DNA of 64,000 nucleotides from Clostridiales bacterium (GTDB lineage: Bacteria > Bacillota > Clostridia > Tissierellales > GPF-1), in NCBI GenBank assembly GCA_013619125.1, contig JABXKS010000125.1, positions 41,843-105,842 of the forward strand, written 5' to 3'. Both the position numbers and the translations under genes were made by a program. Below, piece by piece: positions 1 to 7,115 of this stretch. Below the pieces are notes generated by a model that saw only the letters and a list, made by a program, of their open reading frames with translations, was not told the origin of the DNA and ran no database searches. Numbering within the stretch: position 1 is the first letter of the stretch; the number at the start of each line of letters is the position of its first letter.

Positions 1-768
1 AAGCACGGCGGACGTTTCAAAATATAAATGACTATGCCCTGAAAGGACCAAGTAAATGCTGTAAAAATAAGCTGCGCTGGTACCCATGGCTACCAAAACA
101 TCCATGTTCGCTCCACCGCCGCGCAGACTATGATAGGCGCCCTTGTAGAAAATCAAGCCGACTGTAAACTGAACCACAGAGGCCAGTGTCCATTGCAGAT
201 AGCCATTGGAAAGAATCGTCTTCATTCCCGCCATTTCGAAAAACATGGCTGCAAGTAGTGGCAAGGACAAAACCGCTGCAAATATAAAGGAGCGGCGCAA
301 GGATTCTTCCCGAGATCGTTTATTTGTTTCTTCTTCCGGTTTCGCTTCCGATAGATCAACCGGTGTGTACCCCGTTTTTTCCACAAGCTTCATCATCTCT
401 GCCGCCGTTGTCGATTCCGCGTCAAATAGTATGGTTGCCTTATTCGCCAGCAGATTCACATTGGCGATATAAATACCGTCTTGTTTGTTCAATACGCGTT
501 CCACGCGAGCCGAACAAGCCGCACACGTCATGCCGTCAACACCAATGGTCACTTGATTCACACTGGGGGTGTACCCGGATTTTTCAATCGCCGACAAAAG
601 GTTCGATACACTCGCCTGATCTGGATCGAATTGAACGGTTGCAATCTCCGATAATCCGTTAACCATAGCACTTGTAACACCCTCAAGTTTCGTTAATGCT
701 TTTTCGACCCTTTGCGCACATGCCGCACAGGTCATATCTTTCACCCGAATCCGTATGGTTCGTTCCAT
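1..768 (-). CDS. copA: Copper-translocating P1B-type ATPase CopA, N-terminal part
   Basis: This is the first 256 codons of a copper-exporting P-type ATPase that runs off the left edge; it is absent from the ORF track because its stop lies outside. Two heavy-metal-binding HMA domains are visible, each with the Cu(I)-binding motif MTCAAC (near residues 12 and 79), followed by a basic linker and the first membrane helices. The ATG at 768 is preceded by GGAGG. The two-HMA plan is typical of Firmicute CopA, which exports cytosolic Cu(I). The phosphorylation and CPC motifs lie outside the window, so copper rather than another soft metal is inferred from the HMA sequences and the CsoR-like operator upstream. 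Confidence 0.93.
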   Translation of the reverse strand, partial: MERTIRIRVKDMTCAACAQRVEKALTKLEGVTSAMVNGLSEIATVQFDPDQASVSNLLSAIEKSGYTPSVNQVTIGVDGMTCAACSARVERVLNKQDGIYIANVNLLANKATILFDAESTTAAEMMKLVEKTGYTPVDLSEAKPEEETNKRSREESLRRSFIFAAVLSLPLLAAMFFEMAGMKTILSNGYLQWTLASVVQFTVGLIFYKGAYHSLRGGGANMDVLVAMGTSAAYFYSIYLVLSGHSHLYFETSAVL

Positions 769-782
769 TTTCTCGCCTCCTC

Positions 783-836
783 ACCCCTCCCTAGGGGGGG
801 TGGGTCAAGAATACCATCCTCTTGCCTTTTTGTCAA
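783..836 (-). promoter_or_regulatory. copA promoter with GC-tract palindrome (CsoR-like operator, site 1)
   Basis: On the minus strand a near-consensus promoter is seen: TTGACA (836-831), a 17-bp spacer, and TATTCT (813-808). Directly downstream, at the expected transcription start, lies ACCCCCCCTAGGGAGGGGT (801-783), a GC-tract palindrome centred on CTAG. CsoR-family (DUF156) repressors are known to bind such sites upstream of copper exporters. No CsoR gene lies in the window. Confidence 0.75.
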
Positions 837-840
837 ACGT

Positions 841-870
841 CAAAAAAGGATTCTCCGAAGAGAACCCTTT
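841..870 (-). terminator. Rho-independent terminator of the 901-2550 gene
   Basis: On the minus strand AAAGGGTTCTC, loop TTCG and GAGAATCCTTTTTT form a stable hairpin followed by a T-run about 30 bases past the stop codon. Confidence 0.8.
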
Positions 871-900
871 GCTAATACTTAACTTTTGTGATTGAATCCA

Positions 901-2550
901 CTATTGAATGGTTTTTCTGTGAACCACCTTCGTCATGGCATTCACTTGCTCCACCACAAAGAGATCGATCGTAACGGTTACATTTCCTTCTTCGTCGACT
1001 TGCAGGTGAATCTCAATGGTTGCATCGTCTTGACACGGCATTTCATCAATCGCCGCGCTCAGTAGCAATCCAAACGGAATCGCAATCTCTTGTCCTTGAT
1101 AGCTGAGCATCAAATTTCTTACTCCCGATCCTGCCTTCGCCAGCAAATCATTATATGGAATTTGCAGTCGAACATCATTGGTTTTCGCTTTCAACGGCGC
1201 GCGATAGTCAACAATCCCCGTTTCTTCTTCCACTTGCTTCAATAATCCAAATCCCTTGTCTGTAAACCGCGCGAGAGTTCGACCACCAAAAGTTCTTTCG
1301 GCAATGACAGAGTGCATACCGTCAGATCCCGCAGTTTTTTTCTCCCAGTTCATTTGAATAATCTCTAGTTGCCAAGGATTCTCCATAATAAACTTAAATT
1401 GCGCTTCAGTACCTTCTTTTTGCTCAATAAATCGCTTCTGCACATAAAGTGTCGATCCTTTGGGACCCGGTGCAATGCCCTCGGTAAAATAATTAGTTTC
1501 GAGTTGATCAATTAGCTCACCTTCATATGTGTATCGCTGAATGAATGTTTTCCCTGGTTCTACGACCTCTCTTTTTAGTGATTCAGGACTAAATTTATGA
1601 AATAGCACGACAATATTGTCTTCTGTTGTATACATGTCTCGAACCCTCAAGTTTTGCGGTTCATCACCAAATCCATCCGCCTTCACTTCGAATTTAAATC
1701 CTTCGGAAATGCTTTGTTCCGGTAAAAGGCCGACTCCATGATCGCTTGGTGGAACCATGAAATTCGGTTCTGTCGGAATGGTTAATTGCTCAATATATAA
1801 CCGACCCTGCATATCTGGTTCAAAAGACACTTTTTGAAATCTATTGGACATATCTTCGCCAAACACAATCATGCTTTTTCCGTCCGCAGAAAAATCAAAA
1901 GCAATCGGTTCAATGTCGCCAAAGGGAAGAACGCGATCAAAGTTAAGCATCCGCAAGCCAGAATCGGGCGTTCGCAGGTCAAATGCGGGCATCTGCAGGT
2001 CAAATACTTCTGGAATTATAGCAAAATGAAATCCAATATTCACAAAATAGGGAACTCCAATATAAGCAATTTGATTTCCAAAAAATTCAAAATTATACTG
2101 AGGCGCTTCAGGTCCGCTAATCGCGACGACACTCCCCGCCGCGTCTCTTAGACATGGACCTACCACTTCAATCAGTTGATAACCTTTCCCCTGATCGACC
2201 TCAAAATCATAAACAAGCCCCCCTTGATCAAATTCGAGATTCATGCTTGTATCAATCCCTTGTCTCTTCACAACAATTGTATTATTTTCTAGCTGGGGCA
2301 ATTTGCTCACTGTTCTTAAAAAAATGTCACCTCTATAATCCATCATCATTCTTATATAAACAGCATCTTCTTCTGGGTAATACGCCATCCCGTCAATATC
2401 TCTGATTTGCATGTTTTCTTCGGGCGTCATTTGATAGAAAACTTCTTGGTTTTCAGATAGTTCTACATTGGGCGGATTTTGCCAATCAGCAAATCCCGTT
2501 TGCCCCAAGAGCATTAAGACAAGAACAATAATAATTCCCTTTTTTTTCAT
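901..2550 (-). CDS. Secreted protein of unknown function (549 aa)
   Basis: The product starts with a clear signal peptide (KKK followed by a hydrophobic stretch ending QTGFA, residues 1-21). There is no lipobox Cys, so it is probably released or loosely wall-bound. The rest is a hydrophilic, beta-rich protein without recognised motifs. The C-terminal 90 residues (from about NDVRLQIPYNDLL) look like a separate small beta domain. The start at 2550 has GGAGG seven bases upstream. It is monocistronic, with its own terminator, between copA and the HesB-like genes. I do not recognise a family; a role as surface or sensory protein is only a guess. Confidence 0.75.
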   Translation of the reverse strand: MKKKGIIIVLVLMLLGQTGFADWQNPPNVELSENQEVFYQMTPEENMQIRDIDGMAYYPEEDAVYIRMMMDYRGDIFLRTVSKLPQLENNTIVVKRQGIDTSMNLEFDQGGLVYDFEVDQGKGYQLIEVVGPCLRDAAGSVVAISGPEAPQYNFEFFGNQIAYIGVPYFVNIGFHFAIIPEVFDLQMPAFDLRTPDSGLRMLNFDRVLPFGDIEPIAFDFSADGKSMIVFGEDMSNRFQKVSFEPDMQGRLYIEQLTIPTEPNFMVPPSDHGVGLLPEQSISEGFKFEVKADGFGDEPQNLRVRDMYTTEDNIVVLFHKFSPESLKREVVEPGKTFIQRYTYEGELIDQLETNYFTEGIAPGPKGSTLYVQKRFIEQKEGTEAQFKFIMENPWQLEIIQMNWEKKTAGSDGMHSVIAERTFGGRTLARFTDKGFGLLKQVEEETGIVDYRAPLKAKTNDVRLQIPYNDLLAKAGSGVRNLMLSYQGQEIAIPFGLLLSAAIDEMPCQDDATIEIHLQVDEEGNVTVTIDLFVVEQVNAMTKVVHRKTIQ

Positions 2551-2635
2551 TATTTACCTCCTCTTCTTTCGTTATGTTTATTTTATCTGAAAACGTCGCA
2601 AATCAGCCTTACGGTTTCTTACAATTTTAGGGCAT

Positions 2636-2660
2636 ACAAAAACCCGGCCTAAGCCGGGTT
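2636..2660 (-). terminator. Terminator of the HesB-like selenoprotein gene
   Basis: On the minus strand AACCCGGC, loop TTAG and GCCGGGTTTTTG lie just after the TAA stop of the 2664-2969 gene. That this transcription unit ends exactly past the second, downstream stop supports read-through of the internal TGA. Confidence 0.85.
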
Positions 2661-2663
2661 CCC

Positions 2664-2969
2664 TTAACAGCTGCCGCCACCCGCTTGGTTCGCAGGCTCA
2701 ACAACAAATCCTTTTCGAAGCCAACTATCGGAAAAATCTACGCGGAACTCGCCAAATTGATCCAACAACTCATTCGAAATAATAAATTTCACACTACCAG
2801 TCTCATCGACTTGGTCTTCATCCGTTTGCTCATCCAGAGCAATGCCAAAACGCGGGCCAGATCAGCCAAAGCCAGATACATAAAGGCGCAAGGTTTGATC
2901 CACTGCTTCCTTTTGCTCAACGAGTCGCTTTAACTCTTCCAAAGCCGATTCGGTTGCATGTACTTTCAT
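2664..2969 (-). CDS. HesB/IscA-like selenoprotein (in-frame UGA read as Sec36)
   Basis: The ORF track misses this gene because an in-frame TGA (2864-2862) interrupts it. Read through, it gives 101 residues colinear with the adjacent Cys homologue: YVSGFG-U-SGPRFGIALD here against YVAGFG-C-SGPSFGLAFD in the 3112-3438 gene. The TGA falls exactly on the conserved cysteine of the HesB/IscA fold, the residue that holds Fe-S clusters or reacts with thiols. The frame then stays open for 65 codons to a C-terminal GGGSC and TAA. A SECIS-like hairpin lies at the right distance after the TGA. The ATG has GGAGG eight bases upstream, a strong promoter and a GC-tract operator. HesB-like proteins are a known prokaryotic selenoprotein family. 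A sequencing error in place of TGC or TGT is the alternative, but it would not explain the hairpin. Confidence 0.9.
2826..2842 (-). other. Bacterial SECIS-like hairpin
   Basis: Starting 20 bases after the TGA, the minus strand reads TTGCTC-TGGAT-GAGCAA: a perfect 6-bp stem closed by a 5-base loop that carries GG right after its first base. Bacterial SECIS elements recognised by SelB lie within the coding region some 16-37 bases after the UGA and have a G near the start of a small apical loop, which this fits. A short CGT/ACG pairing below the stem may extend it. Confidence 0.82.
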
Positions 2970-2983
2970 TTTCTCACCTCCGT

Positions 2984-3033
2984 ATACCCCTAATAGGTAT
3001 GCTAATCTTATCAATTCAATTCGTCTTTGTCAA
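2984..3033 (-). promoter_or_regulatory. Selenoprotein promoter with GC-tract palindrome (site 2)
   Basis: The minus strand has TTGACA (3033-3028), a 17-bp spacer and TAAGAT (3010-3005). Immediately downstream is ATACCTATTAGGGGTATA (3000-2983), a palindrome related to the sites at 783, 4919 and 7087. Its position over the transcription start suggests repression by a CsoR/CstR-type regulator. Confidence 0.72.
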
Positions 3034-3075
3034 CTGTTCTTCTCATTTTTTACCCATTCAAGCACAACCTTCAAC

Positions 3076-3105
3076 AAAAAGAAAAGTCTCCCAACTGGGA
3101 GACTT
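3076..3105 (-). terminator. Terminator of the Cys HesB-like gene
   Basis: AAGTCTCCCA, a two-base loop and TGGGAGACTT are followed on the minus strand by TTCTTTTT, seven bases past the stop of the 3112-3438 gene. Confidence 0.85.
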
Positions 3106-3111
3106 CATTTC

Positions 3112-3438
3112 TTATACTGCGCAGCTGCCTCCACAAGAAGAGCATCCACTTTCCGGTTGAGTAGAAGGAGTCAGGATAAATCCTTTTCTCGCATCTTCAT
3201 CCACATACTCCACGGTGAAATCACCATATTGCTCATGCAATTCGGTTTGCATAATAAAATCAATTTCACTAGCGTTTGCTGCAAGATCGTCTTCTTTTTT
3301 ATCGTCAAATGCTAGGCCAAAGCTGGGGCCACTACAACCAAATCCCGCGACATACAAGCGAACTGGTTTATCTGATTCCTTTGCTTCCAAGATCTTTTTC
3401 AGCGCGTCTGCTGCTGATTGTGTTAAATTAACATTCAT
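3112..3438 (-). CDS. HesB/IscA-like protein, cysteine form
   Basis: This 108-residue protein has the HesB/IscA-like fold, with the conserved Cys at position 37 in YVAGFGCSGPSFG and a Cys-rich tail CSSCGGSC. A-type Fe-S carriers use one internal and two C-terminal cysteines; here the tail is longer and richer, so this is a divergent HesB-like branch and not a classic IscA. It is the paralogue of the selenoprotein directly downstream but has its own promoter (TTGACA 3504-3499, 17 bp, TACGAT 3481-3476) without a GC-tract palindrome. A role in Fe-S or sulfane-sulfur handling is inferred from the family. Confidence 0.88.
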   Translation of the reverse strand: MNVNLTQSAADALKKILEAKESDKPVRLYVAGFGCSGPSFGLAFDDKKEDDLAANASEIDFIMQTELHEQYGDFTVEYVDEDARKGFILTPSTQPESGCSSCGGSCAV

Positions 3439-3475
3439 TTTAAATCCTCCATTCCTAGTAATTTACTCGGGATTA

Positions 3476-3504
3476 ATCGTATCATGATATTTTGTCTCTG
3501 TCAA
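3476..3504 (-). promoter_or_regulatory. Promoter of the Cys HesB-like gene
   Basis: TTGACA and TACGAT are separated by 17 bp on the minus strand, about 40 bases before the ATG. No GC-tract palindrome is present, unlike the neighbouring selenoprotein promoter, so the two paralogues are probably regulated differently. Confidence 0.7.
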
Positions 3505-3522
3505 ACTTTTTTCACTTGTCTT

Positions 3523-4167
3523 TCAATAGATTTCCACTTCAATTTCCTCGAGAATTTCAAAGACTCGATCGAGGGTGGTTACATTTTGCTCATAATCCAT
3601 CGCCCCTGGAATCGCTCCGATAAATTCGCGATTCGGTCCCACATAAACTTTCGTCGGCGTCCCCGTTACGTTGAAAACCCACGCGGAATTATTCTCATCG
3701 AGCACCAAGTCGTGTTCATAGACAATCCCTTTGTCCGCATTGTCATCAATATACTTTTGCAAACTCTTTGCAGTATCGCCAATGCTAACCGAGATAATCA
3801 CAGCATCCTCATACGCTGCATCAAGCTTTGCCAAGTCTGGCATCTCTTTGATGCAATAGCCGCAACTCGTTGCCCAATAATCCAAAATGACAACTTTCCC
3901 GGCATAATCGCTCATCCGAATTTCATTTCCCTCCGCATCTTCAAACACAAAGTCATCCAAATACTCAAGTACCGGTTCCTCTGGATTCGCCGCATCTTGA
4001 GTCGATTCCATTTCCGGTTGTGTTGCCGGTCCTTCCTCTACCGCCTCAGCGGGTTCGGTGATCTCCGGTGCAATCGGCTCCGCATTTCCATTCGCCGTTG
4101 GGCTGCAACCAGCAACCACGAGGACGAGAATCAATATTCCTCCAAAAAGGAGTTTCTTTTTCTTCAT
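3523..4167 (-). CDS. TlpA/ResA-like thioredoxin-fold lipoprotein
   Basis: The 214-residue protein has a lipoprotein signal (lipobox VVAGC, Cys 21), an acidic linker rich in E, P and T (about 22-75), and a thioredoxin-like domain with the redox motif CGYC in YWATSCGYCIKEMP. The cis-Pro loop appears as VTGTPT. It is an extracytoplasmic thiol-disulfide oxidoreductase of the TlpA/ResA type. It lies 10 bp downstream of ccdA, the membrane protein that supplies electrons to such thioredoxins, so the two form one reducing pathway across the membrane. No cytochrome c maturation gene is nearby, so the substrate is unknown. Confidence 0.9.
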   Translation of the reverse strand: MKKKKLLFGGILILVLVVAGCSPTANGNAEPIAPEITEPAEAVEEGPATQPEMESTQDAANPEEPVLEYLDDFVFEDAEGNEIRMSDYAGKVVILDYWATSCGYCIKEMPDLAKLDAAYEDAVIISVSIGDTAKSLQKYIDDNADKGIVYEHDLVLDENNSAWVFNVTGTPTKVYVGPNREFIGAIPGAMDYEQNVTTLDRVFEILEEIEVEIY

Positions 4168-4177
4168 GGTTTCCCTC

Positions 4178-4891
4178 CTAATTCATCCATTCCACCAGCC
4201 ACTGGCTGATGACAACCAATTTCCCTGTCATAATCAAGATCCCGAAGAGCACGAGAACCGCTCCCCCGATCTTTCGAAGTACAAGCACGATGCGCTCGGA
4301 ACGTGCAATCCAACGATCTGCGATGCCTATAAACCATGCCGTCAAGAAGAATGGAACCGCCATGCCCAAGGAATACACAAATAATAAATATGCACCCTGA
4401 GAAGCTGTCGCCTCGCCCCCGGCCGTGACTAAAATGGCACCCAATATAGGGCCAAAACAAGGCGTCCAGCCCGCTGCGAATGCCATGCCCATCAAAACGG
4501 CTGAAAACCAACTTCTGATCTTCCGAGGCGCTCTCGCCTTTTTCTCCCGATTTAAAATATTGGGGCTGATCCAGCCCAGCATATACAATCCAAACACGAC
4601 AATCAGTCCGCCGCTTATCAAATTAAACGCCAGCTGATATCGATTCATCAATCGCCCAATCAGCGATGCAGACAACCCCAAGGCCATAAAGACCACGGTA
4701 AATCCAATGACGAAACCCAGTGTACGAATCATAATCTTCTTCCGAGACCGTGTTTCCAAATCCGTTGTTTCTGAAATATACATCAAGTACGCGGGAACCA
4801 ATGGCAATAGACAGGGTGTTAAAAAGGAAGCTGCACCTGCCGCAAAGGCCACCCACAATGTGATATCCAATGTTGGTCCTAAAATTTTCAT
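4178..4891 (-). CDS. ccdA: CcdA/DsbD-family membrane electron transporter
   Basis: This 237-residue membrane protein has six predicted helices and the family motifs LTPCLLPLVPAYL near the N-terminus and GWTPCFGPILGAIL in the middle. Each motif carries one of the two cysteines that pass electrons from cytosolic thioredoxin to the outside. The ATG at 4891 follows GGAGG. It is the first gene of a two-gene operon with the TlpA-like lipoprotein. The promoter region carries a GC-tract palindrome shared with the copA, selenoprotein and glutaredoxin promoters, which suggests thiol- or metal-stress control. Confidence 0.92.
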   Translation of the reverse strand: MKILGPTLDITLWVAFAAGAASFLTPCLLPLVPAYLMYISETTDLETRSRKKIMIRTLGFVIGFTVVFMALGLSASLIGRLMNRYQLAFNLISGGLIVVFGLYMLGWISPNILNREKKARAPRKIRSWFSAVLMGMAFAAGWTPCFGPILGAILVTAGGEATASQGAYLLFVYSLGMAVPFFLTAWFIGIADRWIARSERIVLVLRKIGGAVLVLFGILIMTGKLVVISQWLVEWMN

Positions 4892-4906
4892 CGCCTCCTT
4901 TCAATT

Positions 4907-4942
4907 CCTTTATCATATTATACCCCCAAGGGGTAATTCAAG
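4907..4942 (-). promoter_or_regulatory. ccdA promoter with GC-tract palindrome (site 3)
   Basis: On the minus strand TTGAAT and TATGAT are about 18 bp apart, and the spacer is filled by TTACCCCTTGGGGGTATAA (centred near 4928). The palindrome matches the sites at 2984 and 7087 in its ACCCC...GGGGTA arms. Assigning the hexamers is less certain than for the other three sites because TATAAT at the edge of the palindrome could also serve as the -10. Confidence 0.62.
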
Positions 4943-4969
4943 CATTTTTCCAATTTTTTTACAAATCCT

Positions 4970-5851
4970 TCATATCTCCCGACGATGTTCCGGCTCCACA
5001 TGAACCGTAATCCCCAAAACATCTTCATAGGTTTCCTTGACAAGATCTTCCACCTGATCCGCAATTCTATGGCCTTCATCAACACTGATTTCCCCATCCA
5101 CTTGAATGGTCAGATCCAGATAGCAACCTGCCGAAATGCGACGTGACCGGATTTGCGTCAACTCCGCCTCGACCCGAGAGGTATGTATCAACACTCGCAA
5201 GGTTTCCAGTTCTTCCTCAGGAAGAGAAGCGTCCATCAACTCGTCTATCCCGTGAAACAGAATATCGATCCCAGTCTTCACGACAACAATAGCAACCACA
5301 ACACCGGCTGCAGAGTCCATCCACAACAAACCAAACCGACTCCCCAATACCCCAATTAGAGCACCGAGAGACGAAAGCGCATCACTTCGATGATGCCATG
5401 CATCCGCCTGCAACGCAGAAGACCTGAGGCGCTTTCCTGCCTTTATCGTAAAACGGTATTGCCATTCCTTCACAACGATCGATAAAACCGTGACCCAAAC
5501 TGCCAGAACACCCGGCGTTTCCATCTGCCCGATCCATAGACTTTTGATCGCGCCAACCCCGATATTGACACCCACAACAACAACCAAAAGCGCCAATACA
5601 AAAGCAGCGATCGATTCTGCACGTTCATGGCCATAGCGATGCTTCTCATCAGCTGGTTTTTTTGCGATAAAAAAGCCCACCAACAAACCAACGCTGGAGG
5701 CAATATCTGAAAAGGTATGAATGCCATCGGCTAGAACCGCCCGCGAGTGCGCAAACAACCCTACAAGCACCTTCATAACACCCAATATGAAATTAATCAA
5801 GATCGCTATCCATAAAACCCGTTTTCCTTCGTTATACCGTATTGTACTCAT
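4970..5851 (-). CDS. Cation diffusion facilitator family transporter
   Basis: The 293-residue protein has about six membrane helices and a C-terminal cytosolic dimerisation domain. Metal-site residues of the family are visible: ADGIHTFSDIASS in helix 2 and DAWHHRSDALSS in helix 5, plus the cytosolic HRYGHERAES loop. Such proteins export Zn, Fe, Mn or Co by proton antiport; the metal cannot be told from sequence here. I start it at the ATG at 5851, which follows AGGGGGAAGGG, and not at the upstream ORF start. It is leftward, downstream of no other gene, next to the ccdA operon. Confidence 0.92.
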   Translation of the reverse strand: MSTIRYNEGKRVLWIAILINFILGVMKVLVGLFAHSRAVLADGIHTFSDIASSVGLLVGFFIAKKPADEKHRYGHERAESIAAFVLALLVVVVGVNIGVGAIKSLWIGQMETPGVLAVWVTVLSIVVKEWQYRFTIKAGKRLRSSALQADAWHHRSDALSSLGALIGVLGSRFGLLWMDSAAGVVVAIVVVKTGIDILFHGIDELMDASLPEEELETLRVLIHTSRVEAELTQIRSRRISAGCYLDLTIQVDGEISVDEGHRIADQVEDLVKETYEDVLGITVHVEPEHRREI

Positions 5852-5995
5852 TTTCCCTTCCCCCTTATGGTCGAATATACCCTGTTTCCCCCTACTCAAC
5901 AAGGCTTTTCGCAAGATCACAACGAATATAAGGTGTAACCAACTCTCAATTGCAGGTTATTCTCATTATGGTACAATAACAAAAGGAGGAAGAAA

Positions 5996-6787
5996 ATGAA
6001 AAAAGCAAAAAAAATTCGCATAAGTTTCATCACCCTACTCGCTGTTCTTGTTTTCTTCGGCCTTGCGGAGCGTAAACCAATGGACGGTGTTCCCGTTTTG
6101 CTCTATCACCAATTGGTGACCAACCGAAAATATGAAACCATAGAAAAAAACGATGCGATCATGTCTCTCGAAGAATTTAAAAAACAAATGCAGATGATTG
6201 CTGAAGCGGGCTATCAAACCATTACCCTCGAGCAACTTCAACAGCATATCAGCGGAGAAGTTCCCGCTCCTAAAAACTCCATCGTGATCACCTTCGATGA
6301 CGGATACAGAAGCGACTATCTCCTTGCCTATCCTGTATTGAAAGAAGTTGGATTTCAAGCCGAATCTTTTCTGGTTACCAGCTTTTTGCAGGAAGATTCC
6401 GGAGATGAAGAACGATTGTCTACGGCAGAACTAGAAAAGATGAAAAATGTTTTCACTTTTCATTCCCATAGCCACGCCCTTCATACCTTTGCATACGAAC
6501 ATGGAGACTTGAGCGAATTATTGACAGAAAATCTGATGTGGGATACTGATCTTTCCCTGCAAACCCTTGAGTTCAAAGGGATCAAAGGAACAGTGGATCT
6601 CGATGCCTTTTCCTACCCCTATGGAAAATATGACGATCGTTTTCAAGAAATCTTAACCTTCCTCCATGTGCCTCTCGGCTTCACAACCCAAAAGGGCTAC
6701 GTTGAAGAAGGTTGCGATCCCCTGGCCATACCCCGATTTGGCCTTTACCCAGAACGTCCCGGACAGTTGTATCGTATTTTACACTAA
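5996..6787 (+). CDS. Polysaccharide deacetylase (NodB/CE4 family), membrane-anchored
   Basis: A basic N-terminus and hydrophobic segment (residues 9-24, no lipobox) are followed by a CE4 catalytic domain. Motif 1 is ITFDDGYRSD with the catalytic Asp and the metal Asp; motif 2 is FHSHSHALH with the metal-binding histidines; the later SYPYGKYDD matches motif 3. Family members remove acetyl groups from peptidoglycan or other cell-surface glycans. The ATG at 5996 follows AAAGGAGG. It is monocistronic and ends at a bidirectional terminator shared with the convergent glutaredoxin-like gene. Confidence 0.92.
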   Translation: MKKAKKIRISFITLLAVLVFFGLAERKPMDGVPVLLYHQLVTNRKYETIEKNDAIMSLEEFKKQMQMIAEAGYQTITLEQLQQHISGEVPAPKNSIVITFDDGYRSDYLLAYPVLKEVGFQAESFLVTSFLQEDSGDEERLSTAELEKMKNVFTFHSHSHALHTFAYEHGDLSELLTENLMWDTDLSLQTLEFKGIKGTVDLDAFSYPYGKYDDRFQEILTFLHVPLGFTTQKGYVEEGCDPLAIPRFGLYPERPGQLYRILH

Positions 6788-6819
6788 AAAAGATCCCGAA
6801 AATTTTTCGGGATCTTTTT
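6787..6819. terminator. Bidirectional terminator between deacetylase and glutaredoxin-like gene
   Basis: AAAAAGATCCCGAAAA and TTTTTCGGGATCTTTTT form a nearly perfect inverted repeat between two convergent genes, with A- and T-runs on both sides. Confidence 0.88.
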
Positions 6820-6825
6820 AATCTT

Positions 6826-7056
6826 CTATAATCCTAGCAATTGATCGATTCGAGCCTTGTCAAATCCGACTACTTCTTCGTCGTCAATCACCAATACAGG
6901 TACGCCCATATGGCCTTTCGCCATCAATTCCTTGCGCGCTTCCATATCAGTTTGCACGTTTTTCTCTTCATATTCTACATTGTTCAATTTCAAATAATCT
7001 TTTGCCGCCACACAATGTGGGCATGTGTTCGTTGAGTATACAATCACTTTTGCCAT
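6826..7056 (-). CDS. Glutaredoxin-like protein (NrdH/YruB type)
   Basis: This 76-residue protein is a full small glutaredoxin fold with the active site CPHC near residue 12, a TxxxMGVPVL cis-Pro loop ([19 protein letters not shown]) and a C-terminal helix. It reduces disulfides or low-molecular-weight thiol adducts in the cytosol. The ATG follows AAGGAGG. Its promoter contains a GC-tract palindrome in the spacer, linking it to the putative CsoR/CstR-like regulon of ccdA, the selenoprotein and copA. Confidence 0.93.
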   Translation of the reverse strand: MAKVIVYSTNTCPHCVAAKDYLKLNNVEYEEKNVQTDMEARKELMAKGHMGVPVLVIDDEEVVGFDKARIDQLLGL

Positions 7057-7077
7057 GATAAATCCTCCTTAGTTTGT

Positions 7078-7115
7078 ACAAACAATATACCCCGATCGGG
7101 TATCTTTGTCAATGA
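7078..7115 (-). promoter_or_regulatory. Glutaredoxin promoter with GC-tract palindrome (site 4)
   Basis: The minus strand has TTGACA, a 17-bp spacer and TATATT. The spacer and its edges are occupied by the palindrome ATACCCGATCGGGGTAT (7103-7087), so a bound repressor would block RNA polymerase directly. Confidence 0.75.

Noticed and set aside
2685-2933. Plus-strand ORF of 82 aa
   Set aside because: It is a shadow of the selenoprotein gene and has no ribosome site or recognisable product.
2664-2969. HesB-like gene read as a pseudogene or as two fragments
   Set aside because: Only one stop is present, exactly at the conserved Cys. The frame after it is intact and similar to the paralogue, and a SECIS-like hairpin follows.
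3484-4209. Plus-strand ORF of 241 aa opposite the TlpA gene, and other long opposite-strand ORFs (for example 11361-12002, 37372-37968)
   Set aside because: They lie fully inside well supported genes and have low-complexity, shadow-like composition without start signals.
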